Positions 22,606-35,300 of a stretch of 46,901 bases of DNA are shown piece after piece; positions within the stretch are counted from its first letter, which is position 1, and every line of letters starts with the position of its first letter. This DNA comes from Punctularia strigosozonata HHB-11173 SS5 (taxonomy: Eukaryota; Basidiomycota; Agaricomycetes; Corticiales; Punctulariaceae). The notes below the pieces were generated by a model. That model saw only the letters and a list, made by a program, of their open reading frames with translations. It ran no database searches and was not told where the DNA came from. Location: contig NW_006767439.1 in assembly GCF_000264995.1 (NCBI RefSeq), forward strand, positions 1,719,311 to 1,766,211. The letters run 5' to 3'. A program made the translations under genes and the position numbers.

Positions 22606-25248
22606 GGCGGGGGGGGGGGGGTCAGAGGCCGAACTTCATGCGAGGAGGGCGAACGCGCGAGGGGAGGCCATAACGCCCCACCGGTTACCCCTCGTCCGCC
22701 TGGCTGACAGAAGGGCGTGCGCGAAGAAGGCGCCACGGTCGCCTCTTTGGGCAACGCCGCCTGCTGTCAACTGCACCCGGCCATCCGCCCCGATCGCAGC
22801 CCCCTTGCCGTTTCGGGTAGGAATCGCCATATGCGCGCTGCTTCCCGGCCCAAACGCGCGCTCCTCGCCGCCAAGGATACCTCCCGTTGCCCGGTCTAGA
22901 CCGCATTGGTGTCTCGTCGGGCAACCTTCAGCAGGCGCCGTGGATGTCGTGTCCGTTACGAGACAGAACGCTGATAAATTGCTTCCAGCAACATTTCGTC
23001 TGCTTCCAGACGCGCACACACACACACACCGTTGCTCCGTCAAGCGTGTTGCGGCTCGTCCTTGTTTTGTCCAGGACCCTAGGTCAGCGCGTATATGCAC
23101 GCAATATCTTCACCTCCTGGATCTCATAGACTCATACCCGCCACCTTGCCTCCGCTCGTGCCGAAAGCTAATCGAGTGCCTACTATCGTTATCGCCTCGC
23201 CGTCCTCCGCCGGAGATCCATCTGTCACCACGCAGCAAACTGATCCGTCCATGTCTGCGATCGACTGTGGCCAACCGTCGTCCACGCCACAGGTCGGCCT
23301 GTCTTGCATGATGCCCTAATCCGGCCAGAAGCCGTCGTTCCGCCCCAGGTTTGCACATTAACAAGACCACTCTATCCTCGGTATCCTTGTTTCCCTATCT
23401 CAAGTGCAGCAAGGACACGCTTGCAACGTCACAGCACCGAAACCCTCTCTCCTGCCTCTCGGTCTCCAAACCGCACCACCTCCGGAAATAATCTCTCTCA
23501 TCTCCCCCGGGGCCTTTTCACCGCTCGCCCCTCGTGCCGGATCTGCACTTACGGCATGCCCCAACACCCCCCGGTTCTCATACACGTGCCGTCTCCTCGC
23601 CACCGCCCGGGAGCAAAGTTCAATGCAATACAGGCCCCACCCTGTCCTTATCTCATACTTGGCCTCGCCAACCCTTGTGACGTTCTAGGGAAACCCGGGT
23701 TTTGCGTATCGCAACGCGACGGCCGTCCCTGGACGGACAGAAAATCCTGACGAATTTCCGACCACACATCACATACAAACTCGGAAACAGCTTACGACGG
23801 AGAAGTCGCCACTGCCCGGTCCTTCGTTCCAACTCTGTCCAGCGGACGCTTTTTTTTTCACTGAAAGGAAACGCAATTGGTTCCCAGCGCACACGTACTT
23901 TATGCTTCGCTTGGTCGTACGTGTCGCACCCACCGAGACCGTATCCATCGATTTCTCGAGCATATCATCTGCATCCATATCTGCGGTCCCGTCCATCTTC
24001 GCCCACCTCATGTTATTTTTATTTTTTCTTCCTGTGCCTGCAACGCGTGCATTCGAACATAGCCCGTCCTGAGAAGCTCTCGCATCGATTCTCTTCAATC
24101 ATCCGATCTCGGAACGGTTCTGCTACGTGCACTTCCACACAAGGAAGGGTCGCGTTGTTGCACCCCCGACCGTCTTCTCTATCGTCAATCTTCAGCCCTT
24201 TACACAGGTAGTGTGCGACCGTTGGCATCAGATGGTCGGAAGGACCACATTGTTTTGTGTGTGTGTGTATCTCGGCGTTCCCGCAGTAGGGAAAACCCGT
24301 AAGTATCAGGTCGACCTCACGTATCGTCGTTCGCCCGGAGACAGCTCGATCTGGAAACAGAAAGGTGCAACCCTGACACGCAGATCTGTGATATGCCGGC
24401 ATGAAAGAGAGAACCCAGATGGCCTCATGGGGGTCACCCCCGAAAGAAACTTGAAAGAAAGACTCGGAAAAACGACGACAACTTGAACTTAACACCTCGC
24501 AGGCGAGTGGGCGTTAATCTTTTCCCCTTCCGCATGTGCTCCTCCATCCAGGCTGTTGCATCAGATATTGGATTTTCCGCGAGGACCGCCTACTTGCGCC
24601 ACGCAAACACGCGACTGCATTCTCCTTATGGCGCGGACCGGATGAATGTCGTCGCACGACGTGTCCGGCTTCATCGTAAAAACGGATAGACAAAAATCAC
24701 GACTCAATTCTCCGATAGTATTGCTTTTTTTTCCCCCCGGGTCCGGGGGGAGGCCGCCAGTTATGGCCGTTGGACCGCTCTCTTTCAGGAGCAATAGCAT
24801 ACTGTATGGGTGTTCATGGAATTTACCTTGTTCTATTACGCGCATACTGTCTGTGTTCGCCCTGTACCAGCGCGCGGAACATGCATTGTGGAGAAAGAGA
24901 TCGGGCTCGCACGTTTCCGTTTTCCTGTCCATCGCATTGAAAGCGTTTAAAAGACAAACAAATGAATACCGGCCCAGAATGGCCTGCCGGAGAAGAAATA
25001 TGGATCGGGGAGTCACGAACAACCGTCGCATACCCCGTCCGACCAGCCCCTCCCGGGCTATCAAAGGCGTGCAGAATGCGAGCAGACCGCACGACGATAG
25101 CAGAGTTGGAACGACGCACACAACGCAGGAGCTTCAGGGTCGAAAAACGCGAACGGGGTGACGATAGCATGGAAATATGAACCGCAAAGGCGGTGAACGA
25201 AAGATGCGAATAAACGAGGGAGGCGAGGGGAGGCGAGTGGATGTTCGT
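22606..25248. other. Long upstream region of wc-1
   Basis: No gene is supportable in about 2.6 kb. The stretch contains a G13 run (22609-22621), a CA microsatellite (about 23013-23029) and a short GT run (about 24254-24266). ORFs present are short and have no family resemblance. It presumably includes the wc-1 promoter and leader and the 3' end of the BTB gene. Confidence 0.5.
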
Positions 25249-26261
25249 TCATTCCTGGCTGGCGAGCAGCACATCCCAGGGAGGAAGGTCGAATATGGAC
25301 GGAAGGTCGGCCCAAATTCTCGTCTGGGCGTCCAGCATGCGCGAGATCCAGTATCGACAGCACTTGTCGCACCACCCCGTGGCCGATTTGGCCTCTTTGA
25401 CGGAGCCGATGTCGATAAGCACCCGGCAGCTTAAACCCTCCTCCTCCGGCAGGCTCCACAGCCGGGCAAGCATTCTCCACTGGCCTGGCTGGCAATGTGA
25501 CGGGGTCGAGCACCCCGGCCAACCGTCTGGACAGGTTGAGAGTGCGCCAAGCATCTGCAGCCGCTGCCTATGGCCCAAATTCACCCTTCCGAGGATGCAG
25601 GATCGTCGGTCCCTGTCGTTGACGGTCGCAACGGTACCATCCGCGAGCATCTGACCGTTCACGATGTCTTCGAGGGAAGTGGCAGCGCAGTAGCAGTATA
25701 AAGCGGTAGGAAGGAGCGATAGCGCGTTGACCTCCCTCGCAAGATTGACGATGGCGTGCGCGGGTATGTCGGTCACCGCTCGATCCTGTTGCCTCTCGCG
25801 AACTTTCCAGTCCGATAGCGAACTCGGATACGACAAGGACAGGTGGGCTATGCATCGCTCGCGCAGGAACGAGACGGCGTATTTGGAGGCAAGCCGCAGT
25901 ATGCCCGCGACGACTGGATATGGTGTAGCGATGTCACTGCGGTAGAAACTGTGATAGCAAGAAATCCGTGACGTCAGTCGGAATAGCAGTTGATGGCGTA
26001 AGAAGGCGAGCATATGCACCTCACATCGTTGATGGCGTGCAGAAAGTATCTTAGATCATCCACGTCGTCGTGCAAATGTACAATGGGACATTCGTCGTAT
26101 GACTCTGCATCTGCGAGCGGTTGCGGTACGGCGAACAGATCGGCCCATATGGGCGAGTTGCGGGCCAAGATGCCGCGATACAGACGGAAAACGACTCCTC
26201 CAGCTTCCAGTATGACGTTTCTATCTTCAAACCACAGGTCTTCATAATGACGGTAGGCCAT
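25249..26261 (-). CDS. BTB/POZ domain protein, 313 aa
   Basis: Exons 26020-26261 and 25249-25948 join across a 71-base intron (donor GTGCAT, acceptor ATCACAG) and close at 314 codons. The start is the ATG at 26261 (MAYRHYEDLWFED). The first 85 residues give a BTB fold signature: an acidic DxW opening, VVFRLYRGILARNSPIWADLF, and a DDVDDLRYFLHAIND segment. The rest (LRLASKYAVSFLRERCI and a Cys/Trp-rich C terminus) follows the pattern of the large Agaricomycete family of BTB-only proteins. BTB domains mediate dimerisation or cullin-3 binding. No partner is visible here, so the role is unknown. Confidence 0.85.
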
Positions 26262-26860
26262 CGGTTCAGCTGGCCACGAGCATTGCAAAGCGGCAGGTCA
26301 ACAGTGTTTGTAACGCGCGCCGCGCAAAGTTATCGATACATCGCTCTTACTCAACGCAATGTTATGCAAGGCCTAAAACGTCACACATCACGCCATGCAG
26401 TGAAACATAACATCAAGTTGTCTCCGGGTAGACAAATACGGAACAATACACATTACAGTGCAAATCTGTAAGGCCTCAATCTCTACGCGGGTGCCCCATA
26501 GATCAAGGACAGACACGCATGAGCGCACCGTCGCCCCTCCGACTAAAGAAGGACGAGCGGGACAGATAAGGACTGATTAATCTCTGCCCTCTTTCCCCTA
26601 ACCAGCGCCCACCGAACAGGACGCCGCAGTGAATAAAGGGCATGCATATCACTTACACGGCCACCCAAGCTGCTGGAAGTATAGCGCGCCGTCGAGCATA
26701 TCGTTATCGCATGATATAGCATAAGCTAGTTACACCGAAGTGACATGACAGCGCAAACGCATAGTACACCTGAACGATAATTCAATATGCGGCACAATCG
26801 CGAGGGGTACGACGTACCATCTACCGTACACCCCACCTAACAAATCCAAGGAACAAACGC
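26262..26860. other. Intergenic gap
   Basis: This interval of 599 bases lies between the BTB start and the uL16 stop. Nothing recognisable is seen beyond presumed promoter and 3' untranslated sequence. Confidence 0.4.
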
Positions 26861-27626
26861 TCAAGCACGCAGTTGAGCGCGGAGGTTGTCCTCGAGCTTG
26901 CCCTTGGGGCGGATGTACTGGACGTAGGCACCGTCCTGGAGCACGCGCTTCTCACTCTTGAGGCGGAGGTATTCCTCCCGGTTGACGTTGGTGAAGCCCC
27001 ACTTCTTGGAGACGATGATCTTCTGGCGACCAGGGAACTTGTAGCGAGCGCGGCGGAGGGCCTCATGAACAACCGCGGCGTTGGTATCCTTGGTGCGGAT
27101 GGAAAGGATGATCTGGCCGATGTTGACACGAGCAACAGTGCCGTAAGGCTTGCCCCAGGCACCACGCATACCGGTTTGCAGACTGTCCAATGACTACGTC
27201 AACAACTTGAACATTCTCGAAAACAAGCAAATCCCACCGATCAGCACCGGCGCAGCTCAACATCTTGTTGATACGCAGGACATGGAAGGGGTGGACACGG
27301 ACACGCAGATGGAACGAGTCCTTGCCGGAGGTCTTGGTGACGTATTTGTTCGCGCAGATGCGGGCGGCTTCGAGCGCCTCGGAGGAAAGTTGCTCATACT
27401 CGTCGGAGACGAGGTGGACGCAGTACGGGAAATCGTCAACGGAGGCGCGCTTACGGCCGAGATCGAAGATACGAATCTAATCGAACACGAAGCATCTCAG
27501 AAACCAGAGCCTGGAGCCAGATGCAACTTGGCATACCTTCGGGTCGGGGACACCACGGTTGTAGCGCGACTTAGGGTAGGGCTTGTTCTTGCAGTAGCGG
27601 TAGCAGCGAGCAGGACGGCGACCCAT
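26861..27626 (-). CDS. RPL10: 60S ribosomal protein L10 (uL16), 216 aa
   Basis: Exons 27537-27626, 27238-27476 and 26861-27182 close at 217 codons. The product is the universally conserved uL16 of the large cytosolic subunit, placed late in subunit maturation near the peptidyl-transferase centre. The N terminus [20 protein letters not shown], the middle [19 protein letters not shown] and [20 protein letters not shown], and [20 protein letters not shown] are near-invariant in the family. The length is typical. Introns of 60 and 55 bases have clear GT-AG ends. Start and stop are unambiguous. Confidence 0.97.
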
Positions 27627-28559
27627 CGTTACAACTGTTGAAGAGGGTTAATCTGAAAATACGACGTCAGCGCTCGTACGACCAATGCTCTCGCGGACGC
27701 CCCGGGGGATCCATAGCCATCCATCGCGACCGTCCTTCCAGCCCGTATCGTCCCATCAAACCCCCGCTCTCAGTCCCCTGCCTAGCAACGTCATCCAACT
27801 CGAACCGAACCCATCCATCCCGGGTTTGCGTGCCAACGTGCGACTCTTCAAGAAATACGACGGCAATGATCTGACAGACTCACAAAAACGGGTTTGGAGG
27901 GGAATGCCGCGAGCGAGGGCGCCGCCTGCGAGCCTTTTGAGTGAGCGCGGAGGATTAGAAAGCAACGGCGCTGACTGAGCTGCTGTGGCTGTGCCCACCA
28001 TTTATGGAACTCAAGGCTCCGATTGACTCTTTCGCGATCGTATACTACTAATGGGCATTCGGGGTTGGGCTCATACCCGTTGTTGCTTGCAAATCCTCTT
28101 TATTACCTATGACTATGACTTCGTGGCCGGAATTCATCATGATGTCCGGACGCTGCCCTTTCATCAACCATTCGGAGCTCCGGCCGCTCAGAGCAACCCA
28201 TGGAAAAACATGACCGGTGACCGTTCGACCGACGACTGTCTCTGATACTTAGTAGGAAGGGGGGGGAGGCGAGATGAAATGCGGGGCACGAAGTTACTAT
28301 GCTATTGCTTGCTCAGCTGCAGCCCTGGGTACCGGAGCGGTCTTGGTGCCTTCAGTGAACCATCGCAAGCTTTCCGCATTGCAGAAATACTCCAAATGTA
28401 GGCGATCCTGAGTTCACGACCTAAGTAAGTACATCTGAATCGACGTTCACAAGTCATGTATCTTGAAGACATCTCGTTGATTCCTGGGTGTAGCCGTCTA
28501 TATAAACTACCACCGAGCTGGGCCCAGAGCGACGTCAATCATTCGTCGAACACTACCTC
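27627..28559. other. Intergenic interval upstream of RPL10
   Basis: About 930 bases without a supportable gene. The left end should be the RPL10 promoter and leader. A G-rich run occurs at about 28260. No repeat or RNA gene is recognised. Confidence 0.4.
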
Positions 28560-29290
28560 CGCTCCTTCAAATACCCATACACAAATAAGGTGGCCCAACG
28601 CCCCGGAGGTAGCCCTTTCGCGTAGCTTCCGAATAGCTGAATCGAGCGCTCGAGGAATCATCCCTGGGTCCTCATATTCGCCCTTCAACAGTGCTTCATG
28701 TACCTCCTTCGCCTCGCTGGCCCCTCCAAGTCGTACATTTCCCTCGAACCCGAGTCAGTTAAGTTACTTTTGGGCACTAGAAGCGTGGCTTACCACATGG
28801 TTCCCACCAGACTTGAGTCCCGCAAACAACATCGACCCGGTTAGATGCACAATTTCGTCCGGCAGACCTTCGTCTCCCGCGGCCGATTCGCATGCACTGA
28901 GGAATGTGAAGAATTCCCGAGGCATCCTACTTCTTGCTATGTCAGCTATCGTTTCATCGCAAACCCGCTGCTCAGAGCGCAAAACCGCTGCTCAGAGGAT
29001 CACTACGGTCCTACTTTGCGTGGCAAGCAAAGCGGACGATGGACTCTTGGCTCATTGCTTCGCACTCATCTGCGACTGTCGGGGAGGCATTCGTGGTTTG
29101 GGCACTTCTTCTGTCCTCCAACGATCATGGTTATGTCCACGCCGGAAAATCTACTTAGGTCCATCATCGGGAATTGGTAGTAATACAACCTGGACTGGAA
29201 GGACATACCGCAGCGATCTTTGAACAATGTTCGCTTGACGATCTAGAAGGGAGGGCATTAGAGGGTAAAACCTGCCGTGGGCCAGCTCAT
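28560..29290 (-). pseudogene. Decayed CHAT-domain gene fragment
   Basis: Minus-strand frames match the CHAT gene at 44409-46286 piece by piece. One piece reads ETIADIARSRMPREFFTFLS, including the catalytic-type ACES motif (28764-28982). A second, upstream, reads FACHAK-stop-DRSDPLSSGF, where a TAG at 29011-29013 replaces the Gln codon of the intact copy. A third is AKEVHEALLKGEYEDPGMI near 28660-28720, after which the frame is lost. VQVVLLPIPDDGP near 29180 may match the IQVLLVAQPEVADNEP of the intact copy. No open frame spans the pieces, so this is a relic. Its edges are approximate. Confidence 0.72.
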
Positions 29291-29805
29291 CTCGGTGCAC
29301 ATATGGCACAGAGGAAGCTTTAACGCTGCATCCGAGTGCGGCGTACATGCGATGTTGCAGGTTGCTTGCGTTTCCGGTATGTTCGAAAGGAGGGTAACAA
29401 AGGGCGAGTGCCATCCGGTGTCTCTGCTTAACAGAGCGACTTGCATAGCGTTGACAACTTTTCGAGGCCGTAGTATTTAGTGCCAATTTCTAGCTCAAAA
29501 TGCCCAACGAGTGAGCTGCTCACACATGAGCTCGGTATATCTTACGTCGCCTCTAGCTAGCATACTTCGAGGCTATTCGCATCCGCCCAAGCTTGCATGC
29601 ACTCCGCAGAGTGGAATGTGAGACTAACATTTAGCAGTGTAATTTCAAGCGCAAGTGTCCGGTAAGTAAGTACATACTCGAAGACGGCGTCATCAATCCC
29701 GGCCTGCAAGCCGGGACGACGCGCATCGAGCAAATGATTTGTCAGCAAATTGCCCGTGCGCGTCAGTCAAGGTCAATCAAGAACGATGTTGTTCGCCGGC
29801 TTGGA

Positions 29806-32088
29806 ATGCTCCACCGACTCTCTGCGGCTCACGCAGGACGACCGTTCTTGAGATTCTACGCCTCGAAATCCCCGTCGACATCCTCCAGGCTCTCCCTCCT
29901 CGCCCGCCGCTGTACTTACGCTGCCGCCGGGCTTGGCGTTCTATGGCTCGCCGATACAGAGTTCTTAGCATCTTCCGGGGCGAGAAATATACGAACATTA
30001 TGCACGGTGCGCTCGTACTCTGAACACTTTTCAAAATAAGGAACTGAAGCTCTCGCGACGCTTAGTGTCTGGTCATCACAGTCGACTACAAGATGAACTT
30101 CAAGCCGGAGAAAGCTGCTACCATCCCGAACTTGCACGAACGCGTAGCTGACCGGATATATAACCTCATTATGGCCAATGGTGGAATGTACATCAAAATA
30201 GGTATGGATGCTTTCGTTCGCTCACATATACGGCCGTGAAGTGCGAGCTCACGATACTCTATTCATAGGTCAGGCGATAGGAAACAATGCCGCGTTGCTT
30301 CCTCCCGCTATGCAGGAGAGATTTTCCAAGCTTTTTGATGACGCTCCTCAAGTACCTTACTCTCAGGTGGAGAAGGTGTTCTATCGGTACGCTCGTAGTC
30401 TCATCTCATTTGCCCGTCCTTCACTTGCTCTTGCACTTCTTGTCTCTGGTTTTTGACATCTTCGTCACCCTGTAACATTCTTGAAGACTTGATCATATGT
30501 GTGTTCGAAGCGCTGACACTCCTTTCTGCAGGGAATTTGGCAAACCGCCAGCGGGTCCCGATGGCGTATTTGAGTATTTCGAAGAGACCGCGGCTGCCAG
30601 CGCTTCTATTGCGCAGGTTCATCGCGCAAAGCTCAAACATCCCGTGCGTATTTCCTGTCTCCCTGCCGCGGCGGCACGTTGACGATGCACGTTCAGGAAG
30701 GTAATGGCGCTTGGGTGGCGGTGAAGATACAAAAGCCGGAGGTCAATACGCAGGTCGAATGGGACCTCATGGCCTACAAGCTTGTTATCTATTTGTATGA
30801 ATGGGCCTTCGATCTCCCAGTTACTGCATTCGTAGGTATGTTATGCCGATCCTGTCCTCAACATGTACTTTTCTCAACCCTTTGCCAGACTACACCTGCC
30901 GACAATTCCGCCAGGAATTGGACTTCAACAAAGAAGTCAACAACGCTCGGCTGATGTCCGCCGCTATCGACTCCGACCCGCGTATATCCGGGCGCGTCTA
31001 CGTTCCGAAGGTGTACCCCGAATATTCAACCCACAGGGTGATGACTGCCGAATGGATCGACGGGATCCGGCTCAGTAGCAAGCGCGAGATCAAGCGCTTG
31101 ATGGGCGAGGACGTGCCTCCCGCACCCTCTGACGCTGCCGACACGCTACCTTCTTTCACGTCTGCAGCATACGGATCCTGGGCGCGCTCAAACATCCTCC
31201 CCCTTCAAGGTGGGACAGAGTCCATTATGAAGACTATGGTAGAGCTCTTCTCTGCACAAATATTCGAATGGGGGATCGTCCATTGCGATCCTCATCCGGG
31301 CAACATTATCATCCGGCCACGCCCCTCCTCGTCCAATCCTTCCACGTGGACCCGCGAACCGCAGCTGGTTCTCCTCGACCACGGCCTGTACGAGTTCCTG
31401 CCCCCTGGCTTCCGTCGCCAGTACGCGCACCTGTGGAAGAGTCTCCTTACGGGCGATTTCGGTGCCATCAAGGAGATAGCGGACGACTGGGGCTTTGGGG
31501 CTCCCGACGTATTCGCCACTACTACGTTGTTGCGGCCTATGCGATTCAAAGATCCTAACAACACCACGCCGTCGGTCGGCACGGGTATTCTGGACGACGG
31601 CCTCAACCCGTACGAGCGAGGTGTAAGGATGAAAGCAAAGATGAAAGAGTTTCTTCAGGACACGGATAAGGTTCCTCGGGAATTGATCTTCGTCATGCGG
31701 AACATGCGAATCGTGCAGGGTACGTTACCGCTGCATGTCTGCCGATGCCTCCGTTCACCTCAACCCGTTCTTTGCAGGCAATAACCAGACTTTCGGCTCT
31801 CCGGTGAACCGCATCAAAATCACCGGACTTTCCGCGTCTCGCGCGCTCACCACCTCACCCGGCCTGCGGTTTACTGAGAGACTCCATGAGTATTGGCGAT
31901 ACCTTATCTTCCGTACGGTCATGTTCTCCCTCGACGTGGCGTTTCAAGCGAGCCGATTTCGGCAGTGGTGGAGGCAGAAACTAGGCTTCGCCAGCGAGGG
32001 TTTCGAGGATGAACTCGAGCGGACTATGCGTGGCATCGCCAAACGCGATTTTGGTTTAGAGATTAGCCACGCGGCGTTCCAAGGTTAA
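29806..32088 (+). CDS. Mitochondrial ABC1/UbiB-family (ADCK1/MCP2-like) atypical kinase, 615 aa
   Basis: Seven exons (29806-30006, 30066-30201, 30269-30386, 30532-30643, 30697-30835, 30889-31719, 31778-32088) close at 616 codons. The family has a protein-kinase-like fold and acts in mitochondria on lipid or coenzyme Q homeostasis. Hallmarks are the KxGQ-type motif in GGMYIKIGQAIGNN (about residue 113), the Ala-rich loop AAASASIAQVHRAKL, the Lys in WVAVKIQKPEV (about 197), the HCDPHPGN catalytic loop (about 366) and LLDHGLYEFL in place of DFG. The N terminus (MLHRLSAAHAGRPFLRFYAS) looks like a presequence followed by a hydrophobic segment. An in-frame ATG at 29734 would add 24 residues. The overall pattern fits ADCK1/Mcp2 better than Coq8. 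Confidence 0.92.
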
Positions 32089-32335
32089 ACGGGCAATATC
32101 CTGTATGATTTAATATTTGTGGATGGCGGCAGGTGTTTAATCTACTTGTCCCGCGAACGACTACAGTAAAACGGTGATAATCATGTCCCGAACCGAAGAC
32201 ATAGACGTACAAGCCACTAGAGAGATTAAGGAAAGGAGGTTTAAGTTACGAGCGTATGCGTAACATCGAAAGCGATGCATAGGTGGAGAGCAAGACGGTT
32301 TCAAGGGAATGTTTCGGCACTATTGGTATTGGGTA

Positions 32336-35300
32336 TCACAGATCCGTGCCCACAGCGTCCACCACGTAAAGGACCTGCTGGGGCCTGACAAAGAGTCCTC
32401 TTGATTCTTGATTCGAGACGTCCGATATGGCAGGAGACACGCTCCGCATGCGCTTGCTGCGGTCGACGCTCAACTCGGCTCCTCCCCGCTTCAAACTTCT
32501 GTTCATCACCGTCTGCTTCCAATCGACCGCCCTCCGCCGGCTGGCGGTCGTCTGGTCTCCGTAGCCATCCCACTGCGATTCCGTGCCCAGGTCGAAATAG
32601 CGGATACCGCCCCACGTCCCGTCGTGCCACTGGCGGCCTTCCAGTTTGTCTGTCGGCCAGCTGTCGTTCACCGGCACCTCGACGCCGACCCAAGGCCCCG
32701 TCTCGCCCTTCACTTCTCCGATGTACCGCGCGTATGCGCGGAAGCGGGCGCGTTTAGAGGCGATGATGCAAGGAATGCCGACATCGAGGGTGTCTCCCGG
32801 CGGAGAAAGGGCGCTTACCGCGCGCTGAGTCACGACGGAGGACTCTTTGATGGTATCGTTCGAAGCCTTGCGTTTCAGCGAACCGTCGCCGAGCGAGGGC
32901 GTGCTGGCAGAGGACGCCGTCTCCGGCGGCGTGGGCGGCAGCGTTGATGTCGACTTCGTCGGCTTGATGGTCCCGCCAGCGCCCGTGGTCGCACGCGCTT
33001 TCCCGGTGATTTTAGCAGGAGTCTCGGCAACCGTGCTTTTCCTATCTACGGTTCGCCTGGATTGTGTGCTCCGCGCTGCGGTGGAGGTAGTCGATACATT
33101 CGAGCGTATAGACGCCTGTGACGGTGACTTCAACTTCGGCGTCTCTGGAGCTGCGCCCACGCGCGTCGAACGAACCGACGCGGCGGATGCGGTCGAGGCG
33201 GTGCTCGTCCTCCTCGTCGTATTCCTGGGCGGAGCGAGCCCAGGAGACCTTGCGCTCGCGGCGCTGGCCGTGCTCGCGGTCGAGATCCTCCTATTTCTGG
33301 GACTCAGGAGCGGCGAGGTCGGGACGACGGCGGACTGCGTCCCGAGCGAGGTCGTGATCTCGGACGCCGTCTTGAACTCGGTGCTGCCCGCGCTGGCGGT
33401 CGACATGGTCGAGTTCGGTCGCGACGAGTCGGAGGGAGGCGGTTTGAGCGTCGACGGGCCCGCTCTGGAGGTGCGCACCGTCGAAGCGGTCGAAACGACG
33501 GACGTGAACGACGCCGCGCTGCTCCGGACGGACGCCGCCGTCGGGGTCCGGGAGGAGGCCTTGCGCGCCGTGGACGGGGATGTGACTTTCGAGTCCCTGC
33601 TCGCCAACGAGCTGCTCGACGCCGCCGGAGTCAGTTTGGAATCTGGTCTCGGGCCGGGAGGAGGTGCGATGCTTGTCCGCCCTCCGCTAACGTTACGCCT
33701 AGCTGGCGCCGTGCTCGTGATCGCTCTGCTCTTGGTCGACATCGTGCTCCGCGCGATCGAGTGCACCGATGGTGCCGTGCGACCGCCGGTGGGACTGAGC
33801 GCGCCATTGCGCCCGGGGGTTGGGCTCGCGATGTTCCTGGACGCCACGCTCCTGGGGATGGAGCGCATGCTTTCGCCATCAAAGTCGCCGCGCGTTTGCG
33901 GTCGTGTCGTCCTCGCAGGCCCCTTGATCTGGTGATCGGGGTTGAGGAGCTCCTCCACGGGCACGTCGATCTCGTCGCTGATCTCCTTGACCGCCCAGCT
34001 CTCGAGGGAATCGAAGCCGCCCTGGTCCCTGACGCCGAACCAGCGTTTGCGTAACCAGCGAAGGACGTCGGTCCGCAGCTGCTCCACCTGTACGCGTACG
34101 TGAGACGTCGCGCTGACCACGGTCTCGCCTTGATCGTTCACGCGGAGCAAGATGGACGACACGAGCGCCTTGGTGACGGACGGTCAGCGCCGCGCGTTCC
34201 AGAATCGGGCTGCCGAGGACGTACCTGATAAAGAACACCGGCGTTCGACTCGGAGAGGCCTCTCCGGCAAGCGTCCATGACCATCGCGACCCGCTCGGCG
34301 TCCTCGAACCTGACCCCGTCCGCGTCGACGATCTCGACCCATTCCGGTTGCTCAAAGCACTGCACCGCGTCCTTGCACAGACACTCATCCACGACGCTCC
34401 GCGCCTTCTCCAGCATGTCGCGCACGGTGTCCGCCCAGTCCTCGATCACCTTGCCGACCTTGTCCAGACCCGAGTTGGCCGCCCACAGCAGCGGGAACAC
34501 GTTCATCGGCAGCGTCCGCTTGCCCACGCCCTTGAGCACGCCGCCCCGCGTGCCCTGGGAGAGCGCGGCGAACTCGGCGTTGCACCAGCCGTCGCCGAAC
34601 AGGCCGACGAGGGCGCGCCGCGCGCCGCGCTCGAGGTACTTGTTGCCGACGTCGTCCCGGACGGCGAACTCGAGCACCCTCGGCGCGCGCCGGGCGCACT
34701 GCCGGCAGCGACACCCGCCCACGCCCCATTTTCCGCCCGTGACGCGTTCGTACTCGGAGAACTCGAGGAAGGCGTGGAAGAGGCCGTGCATCATCTCCTG
34801 GACGATCCGCGCCTGGATCTCGTCGTGCAGCGCGTCGAGCTGGAGGTAGAGGGCGGAGAGGAGGATGTGGAAGGCGGTGTCGAGGTCGTACGTGCGGTGG
34901 GAGAAGATGAGGGTGCCGGTGTAGATGTACCCGAGGGTGAAGTGGAGGGAGGCGGGCGTGAACGGGGGCGACGGGAGGGTGAGGGTTTGGATCTCCTTTT
35001 CCCGCTCGCGCTCGCGCTCGGCGGAGGTGCTCGCGACCGAGCTCGCGAGCGACTTGGGAGGGGTGGAGACCGGGACGGGTTTCCCGTCGCCCCATTTGAG
35101 CAGCGCCGTATAAAAGTAAGGAGACCGAGAGACGAGCATGAAGCGATGGGAGGAGAAAATCGCCGTGGAGGTCTCGTGGTTGGCGGAGGAGAAGGAGCCG
35201 GTGAGGGCGATGCGGATGTCGGAGTAGAGGCGGGAGCGCCACATGAAGACGAGGTCCTTTCGAAGCTTGTCGACGCGCGATTCTTCCGCGGTGAGTTCGT

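Noticed and set aside
32847-33935. 362-codon plus-strand ORF, and the ORF at 34348-35355
   Set aside because: Antisense to the low-complexity linker and BTB exons of the BTB-CAP-Gly gene. No family resemblance.
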